A stretch of 64,000 nt of DNA from Cristatella mucedo (GCA_009760855.2 WPIO01000136.1:959001-1023000), one strand, 5' to 3'. Numbered from the stretch's first letter, positions 30,411 to 42,360 are shown. Program-made: numbers and translations. The notes: generated by a model not told the origin, from the letters alone.

Positions 30411-30569
30411 GTATCGACAACATCCACGCATGGATGGCAATATATTTTCTTAAATTAAATGATGAAACCAACCAACTAGTTATGGGCAAACCGAGTGCGA
30501 TTCAGAAATTCTAAAAGCCATCGCCCAAAATCGGCTCTGCCTGCATGTCTCCTGTTGAATCAAATCACA

Positions 30570-31366
30570 ATAATAATAATGCACTTGATAAAGCACCCTC
30601 AGAGAACTCAATCTCTTCCTAGGCCCTTTACCTTTGCTGCAAAGGGAAACGTGATTGAATCGTCAGTATGCTTGATCATGCTTGATAAACAACAAGAACA
30701 ACGTGGTTAGGGTGGCATGCACACAGGGTTAGCATGCAAATGTGGTTAGTGGCAGCATGCACAGTGTCAGCGAGCATATGCACACGAAGGACAAATCACA
30801 GGGACCCACTAAAAGCTGTACTAAATAGGTGTGTTTTTAGGTTCTTTTTAAATGTGGTCAAGTCAGGGGATGTTCTGACGCAAGTCGGGAGGGAGTTCCA
30901 CGCTTTGGGAGCATAAATGCACGGTCTCGAAAGGATTTGAGGTTTGTACGATGTATTGATAAACTGTTGGATTCCGAAAAGCAGGTGGTACGATGCTTGG
31001 CCTTGTGGGAAGTAGATCTGAGAGATCAGCTGGAGCCAAAGAATGAAGTGACCTAAAAGTGAGCGATAAAACTTTGAAGTCGACCCGTTGCTTGACTGGT
31101 AGCCAGTACAGGTCGGCGAGAAGTGGTGTGATGTGACAACTGCGATGCTGACGACAGACAAGCCTAGCTGCAGAATTTTGCACCAGCTGTAAGCGCCTGA
31201 TTGCACATACCGGTAGGCCAGCAAGCAGTGAGCTGCAGAAGTCAAGACGGGATGTCACAAATGTGTGGACCAACTTGGACGTGGTATCCTTATCTAAACA
31301 ATCCCGAATTTGAGCAACGTTATGTAGCTGAAAGTAGGCAGATTTGACTGTGGAGCAGTTCTATTT
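30570..31366 (-). mobile_element. LINE-A copy, 5' end joined to SINE-B (chimera copy 1)
   Basis: The tail (AATAATAATGCACTTGATAA) starts at 30570. The RT C-terminal region follows to a truncation at TTTGACTGTGGAGCAGTTC (about 31350). A linker and a SINE-B remnant (31395-31455) lie beyond. The same truncation point and linker recur at 37.7 kb. Confidence 0.88.
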
Positions 31367-31392
31367 TATCTTCGTTTAAAAATAAATATAAT

Positions 31393-31458
31393 TTGTCTAG
31401 CACCCTGAGAGAACTTCATCTTTGTTCAGGCGCTTCCTATATGCCACAGGGCTCAATT
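31393..31458 (-). mobile_element. SINE-B remnant of chimera copy 1
   Basis: TAGCACCCTGAGAGAACTTC, ATCTTTGTTCAGGCGCTTCC and ATGCCACAGGGCTC match SINE-B on the minus strand. It is cut off by the hAT fossil that starts just beyond. Confidence 0.75.
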
Positions 31459-31479
31459 TGGCACAACGCGAACAGTTAT

Positions 31480-32585
31480 GTAAGGTCATTAGATTTGACG
31501 ACAATGATTTTTCCAACACACAGTCTCCATCAACGAGTATTACCAGGGCTTTCTTCAAATCTGTGGAGCCGACATTGCAGCGATTGAGGGTCTCATCGTG
31601 GACAAACTCGAATCTGACACAATATTCTTTCAAGATTGCAGGCCGCAGTGGTGCGGCTACGCAGCAGTCATGTCTGGCCACCTGTCAGGTGTCAAGAGAG
31701 AATACTGTCCAGAAATGAAAAGGCAATTTTTGTTAACAATGATAAGCACAGCTTGAACCTGGCAGGAGTTCATGCCGCAAGTCAATGTTCTGTTGTCATC
31801 ATCATTTTTGGAACAATAGAGAGCACCTACTTATTCTTTTCAAGATCAACTCTGAGGTGGGAAGAACTGAAGAAAGTCTTAAAATTTATAGTAAAATGTG
31901 ACTCTGCGACAAGGTGGAGTGCAGTAGTGGAGGCTGCGAAAGCTATACATGATTGATTGAACGGCACTGTAGGTCTTTTGGAGCAACTATCTGAGGACAC
32001 AAAGGGAACACTTGAAAAAAGAAGTGAAGCTGGCAGTCTCCTGCCATGTATTTTGAAGTTTCCGAAGGATCTAGATTCCCGGAGAACTCTAAAAAGATGT
32101 TTGTCTTGCCGCAGAGGAGGAGATTTTTCAAAAATAATGAAGGACAGCATAGACTATTGATGTCAAATTTGGTTTCTTGTTGGAAGTTGAGAAGCTTTTG
32201 AAGACACTTGACCAGACCAAACTCGCCAGCAATGTCTAGATATTGGAGGCTTCTATTGTTGAGACGTTGATGGAGCGGTGCTGTACAGCAAAATGTGTGA
32301 CTTCAAGATGCTTCTTGTCACACTCAAAAATCGGCACCAAAGACCCCTCTGGAATTCGTCTCTTTCATTGCCACTTATGGAGTAGATGTGTTAACTAATT
32401 TGAGAGTTTCTTCGAAAGCTCTTCTCATCATAGTTGTATCCAGTTGCCAGTAGTGAAAGTTCCTTTAGCAGGCTGATGGTAATCCTACCTTTTCTGAGAG
32501 CATCCATAGGCACGATCGACTCACTGATTTGGCCTTGTTACGTATAGAGAAAGAAACACGGGAAAATATTAGCTTTCAACTGTAA
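31480..32585 (+). pseudogene. ZMYM1-like hAT transposase fossil (plus strand)
   Basis: Pieces in shifting frames match zinc-finger MYM-type/DUF4371 hAT transposases: GYAAVMSGHLSGVK near 31660, NNDKHSLNLAGVHAASQ near 31730, STYLFFSRSTLRWEELKKVL near 31830, then ATRWSAVVEAAKAI. The end near 32500 reads HDRLTDLALLRIEKET, the C-terminal dimerisation region. Several stops and frameshifts show it is dead. It is a relative of the copy at 50.3-51.8 kb. Confidence 0.88.
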
Positions 32586-32883
32586 TAGACCAATTTACCA
32601 TGTTTAAGGCCAGAAAAAAATCATCTAAGTTAAAGCTGTGATAGCTACCTTGTACCTTTACTGCAGTTAATACGACTTTCTCGACTCGACATGCTTGCCA
32701 GCGAGTGTTTTTTGTCTTTCTTCTGTGGTGGACTTATTTTGCAGCAACTTTTGACAAGGGGCTCTAAAGATGTAAAGATGCTCTCGCTGTCTTATAGGTC
32801 TCATCACTGTCTTTCACCAGCCTACCTGTCCGGCCTTCATGCACCTCCAGAGTACTACGGAGATACCTCCTTCTCAGTATTCA

Positions 32884-32885
<2 letters not shown>

Positions 32886-32944
<59 letters not shown>
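32886..32944. repeat. (TA)n microsatellite
   Basis: About 29 uninterrupted TA units next to the 3' end of a minus-strand SINE-B. Confidence 0.97.
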
Positions 32945-32947
<3 letters not shown>

Positions 32948-32948
32948 A

Positions 32949-33081
32949 TCTGTATAGCATTTTTAGAGAGCTTAATCTCTATTCAAGAGCTTCACATATG
33001 CCGCGGAGCTCGAGCCCATGGCCTTGGGTCATCAAATATATTAACTTTGACCTTTGTTCGACGCGAGCACCATAACCACTT
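32949..33081 (-). mobile_element. SINE-B
   Basis: Minus-strand copy with tail TGTATAGCATTTTTAGAGAG, CTTCACATATGCCGCGGAGC and B-box complement CTCGAGCCC. The head is weak. Confidence 0.72.
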
Positions 33082-33614
33082 TGTCGAAGATGGTTAGCAT
33101 TATATCGCCCCCTTACCATAAGTGAAAACCTAATGATCCAGCCATCTGGCACTGAAGATCTGGAATGCTACTAGCTGGGTTGACTTCCTAAAATGAACAT
33201 TAATTTAAGTCTCACTTAAAGATGTATCTGCTCAGGTAAGCTTTCCCTTTCCTCCAGTGAGTTTGTCTTTTTATTCTGTGTGCTTTGCGTGCCAACCTGT
33301 GCAAGATTCAGAGCACCTCACCTGCCAAGGGTCATTCAAACTAACTGCCCCGAGTGTTTTCGTGTTTGCTTTAGCATTATCGTGTATGCCACTAACCCAG
33401 AGCTATTGATTCTGTTGCAACGAATTGTAAAGCGCCCGGTCAGAGATTAAGTTCTAAACGCCCTATTATTGTTATTGCTATAAAGGCGTCAGTAAACACA
33501 TAGACCTTTTTAAATCTCATGTCTCAAATGTAAATGTTCTTCTAGGTGAAAATTAGAAAATTTTTAGGAAAAATTTGAGATATTCTTTGCTATATTGTGG
33601 CAGAAATACTAAGT

Positions 33615-35070
33615 CACAGAGTCAGCATTACTTAGGGTACACAACGACCTACTTAGGAATGCAGACATGGGTAGAGTGTCTCTGCTTGTTTTGCTCGATC
33701 TTTCGGCAGCTTTTGACACCATCGATCACAAAGTTCTTCTAGAGCGCCTCTCATCTCGCCTGGGCATCACTGGCACTGCTCTGCAGTGGTTCAGGTCCTA
33801 TCTCAGTGGGAGACTCCAGAGTATTGACGTGAATGGACAAAGATCATCTGAAGTACCTCTGAAATATGGAGTACCTCAGGGCTCTGCGCTAGGTCCGGTT
33901 CTTTTCACCGTTTATACTCTCCCTCTTGCTGATGTGATTGCCAAGCACAATCTAGGCTTTCACTTCTATGCGGATGACACTCAGTTGTACCTTTGCTTTG
34001 ATCCCTCCCAGCCTTCGAGCACCTCAAATTCTCTAAACTCACTTGCTGCATGCATTGATGACATCCGCACATGGATGGCAGCAAATTTTCTAAAACTAAA
34101 CGATGAGAAAACTAACTTACTAGTTGTGGGCAAACCTAGTGTGATTCAGAAATTGGAAAGGCTGACGCTCAAAATTGGCTCTGCCAGCATATCTCCTGTT
34201 GAATCAGCTCGAAATCTAGGTGTCATATTCCAAAGCGGCCTCTCGTTAGACGACCATATCAGCTCCACAGTCAAATCTGCCTGTTTTCAGCTTCATAATA
34301 TTGCTAAAATTCGGGCTTGTTTAGATAAAGATACCACGTCTAAGTTGGTCCATGCATTCGTGACATTCCGTCTCGACTTCTGCAACTCACTGCTTGCTGG
34401 CCTACCAGCATGTGCGATCAGGCGATTGCAGCTGGTGCAAAACTCGGCAGCTAGGCTTGTCTGTCGTGAGCGTCTCAGTGGCCACATTACTCCACTTCTC
34501 GCCGACCTGCACTGGCTACCAGTCAAGCAACGGATTGACTTGAAGGTTTTGTCGCTCACTTTTAGGTCCCTTCATTCTATGGCTCCAGCCTATCTCTCCG
34601 ACATACTCCCCAATCAGGCCAAGCATTGTACCACCCGCTTTTCGGAATCCAACAGTCTACAAATACTCTCGTACAAACCTCAAATCCTTTGGAGACCGTG
34701 CATTTAGTTCGTATGCTCCCAAAGCTTGGAACTCCCTCCCGACCTGCGTCAGAACATCCCCTGACCTGACCACATTTAAAAGGAACTTAAAAACACATCT
34801 ATTTAGGACAGCATTTAGTGGGTCCCTGTGATTCGTCCTTCACGTGCTTATGCGTGCTGACACTGTGCATGCTGCCACTAACCACATTTACATGCTGACC
34901 CTGTGCATGTCACCCCTAACCATGTTATTCATTTTGTTTGTTTTTCAAGCATGATTTTACTTACTATTCATCTGCATTTTCCTTTGCAGCAAATGTAAAG
35001 CACCTAGAAAGAGATTAAGTTCTCTGAGGGCGCTTTATCAAGTACATTAATATTATTATTATTATTATTA
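33615..35070 (+). mobile_element. LINE-A copy, best preserved, with (ATT)n tail
   Basis: It starts at a 5' truncation (CAGAGTCAGCATTACTTAGG) and runs through RT to the 3' tail (AAAGCACCTAGAAAGAGATT, CTCTGAGGGCGCTTTATCAA) and ATT repeats at about 35050-35070. The C-terminal RT connection and short microsatellite tail are typical of the CR1/L2 group. Confidence 0.93.
33667..34707 (+). pseudogene. LINE-A reverse transcriptase, 346-codon frame
   Basis: It contains motif A (LLDLSAAFDTIDH, residues 9-21), motif B (GVPQGS, residues 68-73) and the catalytic YADD (residues 101-104), then NLGVIFQSGLSLDDHISS and [20 protein letters not shown]. Almost every residue agrees with the minus-strand copy at 15.0 kb. 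A frameshift near 34660 (within SNSLQIL) throws the end out of frame. The N-terminal part of RT, the endonuclease and ORF1 are missing through 5' truncation. Confidence 0.93.
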
Positions 35071-35084
35071 AGTTGACAATATTG

Positions 35085-36330
35085 CAGCTGTGCAGAAACT
35101 AAAAAGTGAAGGCGACATTTTTAGGTATTTTTGTATCTCTTTGGAGCAAATTTTCTTCGCCCACCCAAAGCTCTAAAAGATTGTTGCTGATCGGCCAGAA
35201 AAATATTGGTATTATTACCTGATTGCCAATAAATCTGAATGATTTTGAATGTGAATCCACAAACCCGAGTCACTGATGCCACGCTTGGGTTTTGTCCTTT
35301 TTTATTCTTATAGTATTACTACTACTACTACTACTACAGGACAGCTATGATGGGTGTTATGGATTGTGTTGACGGAGATAATTACAAAGTTGCGTTTGTA
35401 GCTACAATGAGCACTGTCATAGTTGAAATTGAGCATTCAACTTCGCATGGAATTATGACAGTGATGAGTAGGCCGTTGATGGCAGCCTTTATTGGATTAA
35501 TTAATTAACCTTAATTGCACTTGCAAACGATGTGGTGTGGAGTGCGAAAAATGAAGAGCCTGACAAGAGCAGCAAGTCTTAAGGATTGTTTTGCGGTCAG
35601 TGAATCATCCCGGTTGATCCTCTGCACAACAATAAGCTCATACGCCTATACATCATCTTTAATTTTAAAATTTAATTTTCTAGGAGATAATCGGGGGAAA
35701 AACTTATGTCCCCGGAATACCTTTAGTTTTAAGTACATTTTTATTGATAGTTTTTATTTTGTCATGATTACTCAAAAAAAATTTAATACGTAGTGGGACT
35801 ACGTTAGCTCGGTGTAAGTAACCAACAAGATTTTGTGTTTCTGGCGTGTTCAGGACGGATTCAGTCGTGAAACCGGTTTATACAGAGTACTGGTATGTTA
35901 ACGACAGGTTAGAAATAACATAGTTAAGATTTGAAATAAGCTAAAAGTACTGTAATTAAATATTTAACTTTAAATTTAATGTATCTTTTTCTGTAACTCC
36001 ACAAAGCCACAACACTAATTGTATAGAACGCAACGAGTTTTCTATAGCTCAAAGACTTGGCGGCTTTTGGTAAGAATGCGGTAACCAATAGACTTAAGAG
36101 AACTGAGAGAACTCAAAAAAGAGAAGGTGAGAAGCATAGCTCAGTCATGAGGGCAGTCAAGGAAGTGAGTAGCATGGAAGCAGCTCAACATGGATGGAAA
36201 TGATGTGCAGACGTCGGGAGCAGGAGAATAGATATCGTTACGTAAGAAATGTAAAAAAGAGTTTCAATGTTTAGGACCTGTAGAGATAAAGCTGCTGTAG
36301 CCAACGGTCTTTGGTGGAGGAGTAATGAAA
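35085..36330. other. Unassigned AT-rich sequence
   Basis: No gene is seen. It contains a short (ACT)n run near 35318-35337 and AT-rich DNA; nothing else is recognised. Confidence 0.45.
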
Positions 36331-36334
36331 TAGC

Positions 36335-36720
36335 TGGTTTATTTTCCATAGAGGACCTGAGACACGAGAAGATTGGTGCAGCAGTTCAGTGAGGAATGAA
36401 GGAACCAAGCCATGGCGGGCCTTGTGGGTTTAGAGTAAGAACTTAACTTTGAATTTGTTGATCAACCAGGAGCCATCGCAGCTTCTTCAGCAAAGGAGAA
36501 TCATGGCTGAGCATTTGGTATCTATAAACTAGCATCGCAGTCATGTTCATTACAAGCTGCAGTGGCCTAATGGCTTTATCGGTAGCCGATCCAAAATAGG
36601 AAAGCAACAATCCAGCCTATTCAGAGTCAGAAAGCTTGCTGCATTTCTTTGCAAGCCACCGGGGTAGGCCGTACCCAACCACGGATAGGGACTGGACGTG
36701 ATGGCTAGCTGTGGATGCAG
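36335..36720 (-). mobile_element. LINE-B fragment
   Basis: A minus-strand relative of the 16.4-kb LINE-B piece: the CTGCAGCTTGTAATGAACATGACTGC region and the GATGGCTCCTGG region are the reverse complement of the KAIRPLQL..NMxxRL..LLKELRWLLV part. Frames are broken. Confidence 0.65.
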
Positions 36721-36875
36721 TCTTCTTAACGAAACTTTAAAAATTTAGGCATTTTTAAAAGACGAAACCTAAATTCCGAACACGTGGTGATGGTCATGTG
36801 ACAGGACCTGGCATCTATAATAAAAGCAAAGTATCCTAGTTCTTCTGCTTGCTTAGGATGACATATGAATAGCAG

Positions 36876-37673
36876 TTAATAATAATAATGCACTTGATAA
36901 AGCACCTTCAGAGAACTCAATCTCTTTCTAGGCACTTTACGTTTGCTGTAAAGGGAAACACAATTGAATGGTGAGTAATATCATGCTTGATAAACAACAT
37001 GAATAACATGGTTAGGGGTGACATGCACTGGGTCAGCATGCAAATGTGGTTAGTGGCAGCATGCACAGTGTCAGCACGCATAGGCACACGAAAAACGAAT
37101 CACAGGGACCCACTAAAAGCTGTCCTAAATAGGTGTGTCTTTAAGCTCTTTTTAAATGTGGTCAAGTCAGGGGATGTTCTGACGCAAGTCGAGAGTGAGT
37201 TCCAGGATTTAGGAGCATACGAATTAAATGCATGGTCTCCAAAGGATTTTAGGTTTGTACGAGGTATTGGCAGACCGTTGGATTCCGAAAAGCAGGTGGT
37301 ACAATGCTTAGCCTGGTGGGGGAGTAGATCTGAGAGATAGGCTGGAGCCAAAGAATGAAGGGACCTAAAAGTGAGCGACAAAACCTTGAATTGGATCCAT
37401 TGCTTGACTATTAGCCAGTACAGGTCGGCGAGAAGTGGTGTGATGTGGCAACTGCGATGCTCACGACAGACAAGCCTAGGCTGCAGAGTTTTGCACCAGC
37501 TGTACTCGTCTGATTGCACATGCCGGTAGGCCAGCAAGCAGTGAGTTGCAGAAGTCAAGACGGAATGTCACAAATTCGTGGACCTACTTAGACGTGGTAT
37601 CTTTATCTAAACAAGCCCGAATTTGAGCAATGTTATGTAACTGAAAGTAGGCAGACTTGACTGCGGACCAGTT
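36876..37673 (-). mobile_element. LINE-A copy, 5' end joined to SINE-B (chimera copy 2)
   Basis: The tail AATAATAATGCACTTGATAA lies at 36880. The 152-codon frame (37558-37100) carries HITPLLADLYWLIVKQWI and IPRTNLKSFGDHAFNSYAP. Truncation comes at TTGACTGCGGACCAGTTC, the same point as copy 1, followed by the same linker and a SINE-B. Confidence 0.9.
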
Positions 37674-37699
37674 CTATTTAATCTTAGTTTAAAAATAAA

Positions 37700-37858
37700 T
37701 ACAATTTGTATAGCACCCTGAGAGAACTTCATCTTTGTTCAGGCGCTTCTTATTTGCCACAGGGCTTGAGCACAGGGCCTTGGTGGTCAAAGGCATTCAG
37801 TTGGACCTCGATCACAAAAGGCGAGTACCTAAACCCCTGGGCCAAACCAGGAAGGCAT
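37700..37858 (-). mobile_element. SINE-B of chimera copy 2
   Basis: Near full-length SINE-B on the minus strand: tail TATAGCACCCTGAGAGAACT, CAGGCGCTTC, a diverged B box (GGGCTTGAGCACAG) and A-box-side CCCCTGGGCCAAACCAGG. Confidence 0.82.
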
Positions 37859-37974
37859 TTAGTTTGCAAAAGTCTGCCGACATCCACGATCAATTGTCTG
37901 CAAGGCAAGCATTCAGTTTACCAGTACTGCAGCAGATTTTGATGGTTTTAACGACAAAATAGCCGAGTATCTTC

Positions 37975-38540
37975 CCTACAGAAGATATCCGACCACATGG
38001 AATCGATTCACTTTTCCTTGAGGCTCAGTATAAATGGAGAAGAGGAGAAATCCGCGGACAGATCTTTCCGGAACTCCGAAGCTGACTCGTCTGGTGGATG
38101 AGACAGACCACCACACGACACAGATTAAGTAAGATCTGACAGATACGATTTGAACCACGCCAGTGCCTCGTCTGCAGCACCGATCGTTCTTCTCGATCAT
38201 TCAAGTAGTTTTGTCCAATAGTATCAAACGCAGGTGACAGATCGAGCAGGGCCAGGGCAGTGACATTACTGTCATCGTTGCTGCATAGGATGCCGTTGGT
38301 TTCATGGATGAGGGCCGTTTCAGTGGAGTAGTGCTGCTCGAATTCTGATGGAAAGATGGGCGGGTAACTGGACGCCAATACAATCCAGGCTTTTTGAGTA
38401 TGATCTAGCGATTGCTGATTTGAAAGTCTTGGGTCTGAAAGTCCCCCTTTTTCCAGAGAAGCATTACAAATCTCGGTAGAGAATAGCTGGGCTAAGTTTG
38501 TCTGCCAGTGAAGATCGCAGAAATGATCGCTTAGGGCGTC
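37975..38540 (-). mobile_element. LINE-B RT fragment, abutting the hAT element
   Basis: The minus-strand frame (38576-38025) reads FEQHYSTETALIHETNGILC, then LALLDLSPAFDTIGQNYLND, the motif-A part of a CR1/L2-type RT, followed by a shifted region ending YTEPQGKVNRFH. It stops exactly where the hAT terminal repeat begins (38541), so the hAT probably inserted into it. Confidence 0.8.
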
Positions 38541-41500
38541 GTAGGGTCGGCAACCCTTTTGAGACGGAAGAGCCAAAAGTTAAAATTTACAAAATTTCCC
38601 AGTTTTTATAGAGCCACTAACATTTTTATTTCAATATTATGGTATTTGATTAGGATTAGGAATATAAATTTGATTTTTGATTTAAAACAAATAGCTTTAA
38701 ATATGAAATAATACATATTCATATAAAACACACAAATGTTTCACACAAAACATATTAAAGTATTTTAGCTAGCTCTGCTAGAATAATAAAATTAGTAATC
38801 AAATAATATAACAATAATTATTGAATAATAGATATTTACAATAGTTACATCAATGGGAGCATTGGCCTTGCATGCCTTTTGAAAGTTTGGTTAAATCTGG
38901 CTCATAATTTGTTGTTTTCAGTTTCAAGCACGCCTCTAGATTTTTATTTGTTAGTTGGCTTGTTACTTTACTTTTTATTCTATTCATGCAAGAGAACGCT
39001 TGCTCGCACGAATGTTTTGACCCGAAGGTCGACAGCACTCCAAATGCCAACTTCTTCACCTCACTGTAGCATTCTGGAAGACTATTCCATACGTCAAATA
39101 TGAGTGCCTCAACTCGCGGCATTTTTTTTTAGAGCTGTCCACTTGTGCAGCGTAACGTGCATGCTTTTTTGGACCTCCAACTCTTCTAACTCGCTCTTGA
39201 GTTCTGTGAACTTACCACTTCACACATGTTTGGTTTTCAAATCCAGCAATTGCACTTGAAGAGAACCAGTATCAATTCCAAATGGCTCAATGTTGATCTC
39301 ATTTGTATTTGTGTTGAGAGGATTTACTATGAACGCCAGAGTACTTGCTTTTGTTTTGAATTGCTAAAATCTCTCAGCGAATCCATCCTTAATTTTGTTT
39401 ATAGTAATGCTGAAGTAATTCGTGTCAATAGTTACATTGGTTTCATCGCGATATTGCTTCAGATTTTCGAAATGAAGTAAGTTACCGCTCTCCATGTCTT
39501 CGACAAAAAAGAAGTAATTTATTTTCGAAACAAACCACTTCTTCAAGCAAGGCATAGGCTGGGTTTCCCTTTCCTTGCAGTTTTACATTTAGCTCATTTA
39601 GTTTTTTTGTGATATCTACCATGAAGTTGAATTTTTGCAGCCATTTGTCTTCTTTCAATTCGGGATGGACAATGCCTTTTTCAATGAAGAATGTTTTTAT
39701 TTCACTCAAGCAAGAAGCAAAACGTTTCAATACGTTAACCCTGGAAAGTCATCGCACTTTATTGTGCAGAAGTAGGTCAGAATACTGGCTTTCTATTTCT
39801 TCAAGAAATTGCTTAAACTGGCGATGGTAGAGTGCTTTTGCCAAAATGCTGTTAATGATCTTAATAGCCAAGTTAGTGACCTCAACCATTTCGGTTGAAA
39901 ATGCTTGGGCACAAAGCGCCTCTTGATGAATTATGCTGTGAAACGTTAAAATTTCGTGGTTTATTTTTTGCCGAAGAATCGTTGTTACCCCTTGATGCAT
40001 TCATGTCATACTTCTGGCTCCATCAGTTGCTATGGAGACGATTTTATTTATATCAATTTCATAGTCTTCAAGGCGTTTTTTGCACAGCATGTGCTATATC
40101 TTCTCCACAAGTTTGCCCTGAGAGCGGCAGCAATCCTAGCAGTTCTTCTTTTGGACCTTGCGACGACATATACCTGACGAAAAAGGTAACTTTGCCGTGT
40201 CTTTTATGTCGCAAGACTCATCCATAGCAATTGATAAAGCAGAAGCCAGTTGAACGTCTTCCACTTGCATGTGTGTTACATTTGAAGACATTTTAGAAAT
40301 TTGATCTTGTACTGTTTTAGCAGATAATAGCAAATCTTTGATTTTCTTCATGATTTTGGTTTTGTTTTTGAAATCATGAAACAGTTCTTCAGCTCCACGT
40401 ATGAAAAATCTTTGACGTACATCATCTGTAAATGATTTCCCTCTTTTTGCTATTTGTAGTGAGATTTCGAAGCTTGCCAGATTTACGAGATTATTACCAG
40501 ATTATTTGAAGATTTCGCCCAGTTACTTAGCATAAAACTCGACTGTTGTTTTTATTTTTTGAAGCTCTTTAACAGTCCGTACGTCACCGGTTGGATATTT
40601 AGCAGCGAATCGGGTATGTTTTGTAGTGAAGTGTCTCTCCAAATTTGACTTTTTAATGTGTGCAAGTTTTTCTTGGCAAATGAGACAAGTCGGAAGGCCA
40701 TCTGTGTTGCATATGAACGCAAACGACTCCTTCCAATCCTGATTAATTTCTCGATTTTCTTCTTCAGTTTGTCTCTTCTTTTTATCAGATGCCATTCTGT
40801 GGCGGAGCTGAAATAAAGATTTTTTTAAATTTTATTTAGCTATCTAAACCGGCGTTAATAAACCGTTAATTAAAGAGTTAGTTTCGTTAATTGCTAATCT
40901 GTAAAAAAGTCAACTTCGTTAAACGTTAAAGCGTATAGACAAGTAGTGTACCTCCGGAAAAAATCATTTAAAAAAATTATCCATAGAAGTATTTTTTCTT
41001 TGTATACCATGTTTACTTCGCGTCACTGTAACAAAATAAATAGGTATACGAAATTAATAAAATGTTGTTGTACCATTGGACGTTCGAAGGTACAACAACA
41101 TGAATATCCGGAGGTACAACAAAGGGTATTTTCAGAAAATTTTAATCGTTAAATAATTTGAGGTTATGAATATTCAAAACAGACAATATATTTAGAAAGC
41201 TCAACACATATAGTTCATATTCATATATAATACGTATCATACCAACATGAAACAAACAGAATATACAGTACAGTATAACTATGAAAATATTTACTTTTTG
41301 AAAAAAGTTCTTACTGCGACCGTTGACGACACAGTGCACCAATAACTAAACAAACAGAACAGTGTTGCCACATTAAAAAAATGCTACTCCCTTGAATTTT
41401 TGCATGTATATATCACATTGCTAACCTACTTAAATCTAACCTGTCCGAAGGTAAGGTCGTCCGAAGATACACCACTTGCCCTTACATACCTTTGAGAAGA

Positions 41501-41976
41501 TAATTCGCTTCTAAATCGTCTTCTTCTTGAAATATCGAAACAATTGTTGTTTCTCTCAAGCGATTAAATTAACACACATGGAACCGCGCTCCGAGAAAGA
41601 CTTACTGAAGACTGAACACTACCGTCCGTTGGGTTGTTGGCTGGGTGATTGTAGTGGCCAGTGACGGCGGCAGTCGGCACTTCGGCAGTGGCAAGCATGG
41701 AGCCGTCGCCACGGGGCTGGCCACAGCACGGCTGTGTGGCAGGGCCTGGTGCCCAAGCAGCTGTCAGCTGTCCGTATACTCTCTACTCCACCTATTCTCA
41801 CCGTTCTCTGTTGAGTCTTTATATCCTTTTACTGTTTTTTTTGCAGTATAATATTTTTATGAGTTTTGAAAATAAAAAAATATAATTAATAATATTTGCG
41901 CATGGAACTGGAGAGCCGCATCATGACATCGAAAGAGCCGCCGCATGCGGCTCGCGAGCAGCAGGTTGCCGACCTA
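38541..41976 (-). mobile_element. hAT DNA transposon, about 3.4 kb, BED-finger type
   Basis: The left end reads TAGGGTCGGCAACCCTTTTG; the right end on the minus strand reads TAGGTCGGCAACCTGCTGC, followed by GCGAGCCGCATGCGGCTC. These GTCGGCAACC ends and GCCGCATGCGGC motifs are typical of the hAT group that gave rise to GTF2IRD2/ZBED5-like genes. A broken transposase lies between. The 8-bp target duplication is not clear (GGGCGTCG and GGGTCTTC share only part). Confidence 0.82.
38850..40795 (-). pseudogene. hAT transposase (GTF2IRD2/ZBED5-like), frameshifted
   Basis: The N-terminal piece (40795-40523) holds a BED zinc finger (CLICQEKLAHIKKSNLERHF and TKH). Internal pieces follow in other frames: [14 protein letters not shown] near 40200, HQEALCAQAF near 39910 and a region ending NYFSITINKIKDGF near 39400. 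The C-terminal piece (39122-38850) has VLSTFGSKHSCEQAFSCMNR and IKSKVTSQLTNKNL, the hAT dimerisation domain. Transposases of this family cut and paste the element using its terminal repeats. At least four frame changes make this copy inactive. Confidence 0.9.
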
Positions 41977-41989
41977 GGGTCTTCAGGAG

Positions 41990-42360
41990 ACGAGCCCGCC
42001 CCCTTTCTTTATTTGACCCCTGCTGCTTCTGCTGTGGCAATCAGTGCAGCAGCACCGGCCACTAATGTATGCCCCACGTGCAGCAGGTGGTTGGGTGGTT
42101 GACTCGGCGTAGTGTATGGCCTCTGATGTAAGGATGCTGCCCGCCACAGCTGCACTCCCCATCTGCAGCGAGTCAGCCGGCTCGTATATGAACGCTTCGA
42201 GGGAATACAGATCGAGTCTCGTTTGTCGCTCATTTCCACGATCGTGTCTCCGTGAGACTCCACAAGAAAAGCCGCCGCCTGATCCACTGTTATGCAACAC
42301 CACAAATGTAGCCACATCGCTTAAAGAAACCTCTGAAAATCTCTTAAGGAAGGTCACAGG
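41990..42360. other. Unassigned GC-moderate sequence with open frames on both strands
   Basis: A 124-codon minus frame (42357-41983) reads LEAFIYEPADSLQMGSAAVA and overlaps other frames. I recognise none. It cannot be joined in frame to the orphan exon at 42.9 kb, because the phase-0 continuation hits a stop. Confidence 0.25.

Larger units (their letters stand above)
32660..33475 (+). mobile_element. LINE-A fragments split by (TA)n and SINE-B
   Basis: LSLSYRSHHCLSPAYLSGLH near 32780 is the RFxSLHxLAPAYL region of LINE-A. Further on, a tail (AAAGCGCCCGGTCAGAG, then CGCCCTATTATTG) ends near 33470. Between them lie (TA)n and a minus-strand SINE-B. Confidence 0.65.

Noticed and set aside
38534-41984. 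8-bp target duplication of the hAT element
   Set aside because: The flanks GGGCGTCG and GGGTCTTC agree at only about half of positions, and the exact end base is uncertain, so I do not claim it.
42009-42317. Minus-strand frame as the next exon after the orphan exon at 42.9 kb
   Set aside because: The possible acceptor lacks a pyrimidine tract, and the phase-0 continuation reaches a stop after 18 codons.
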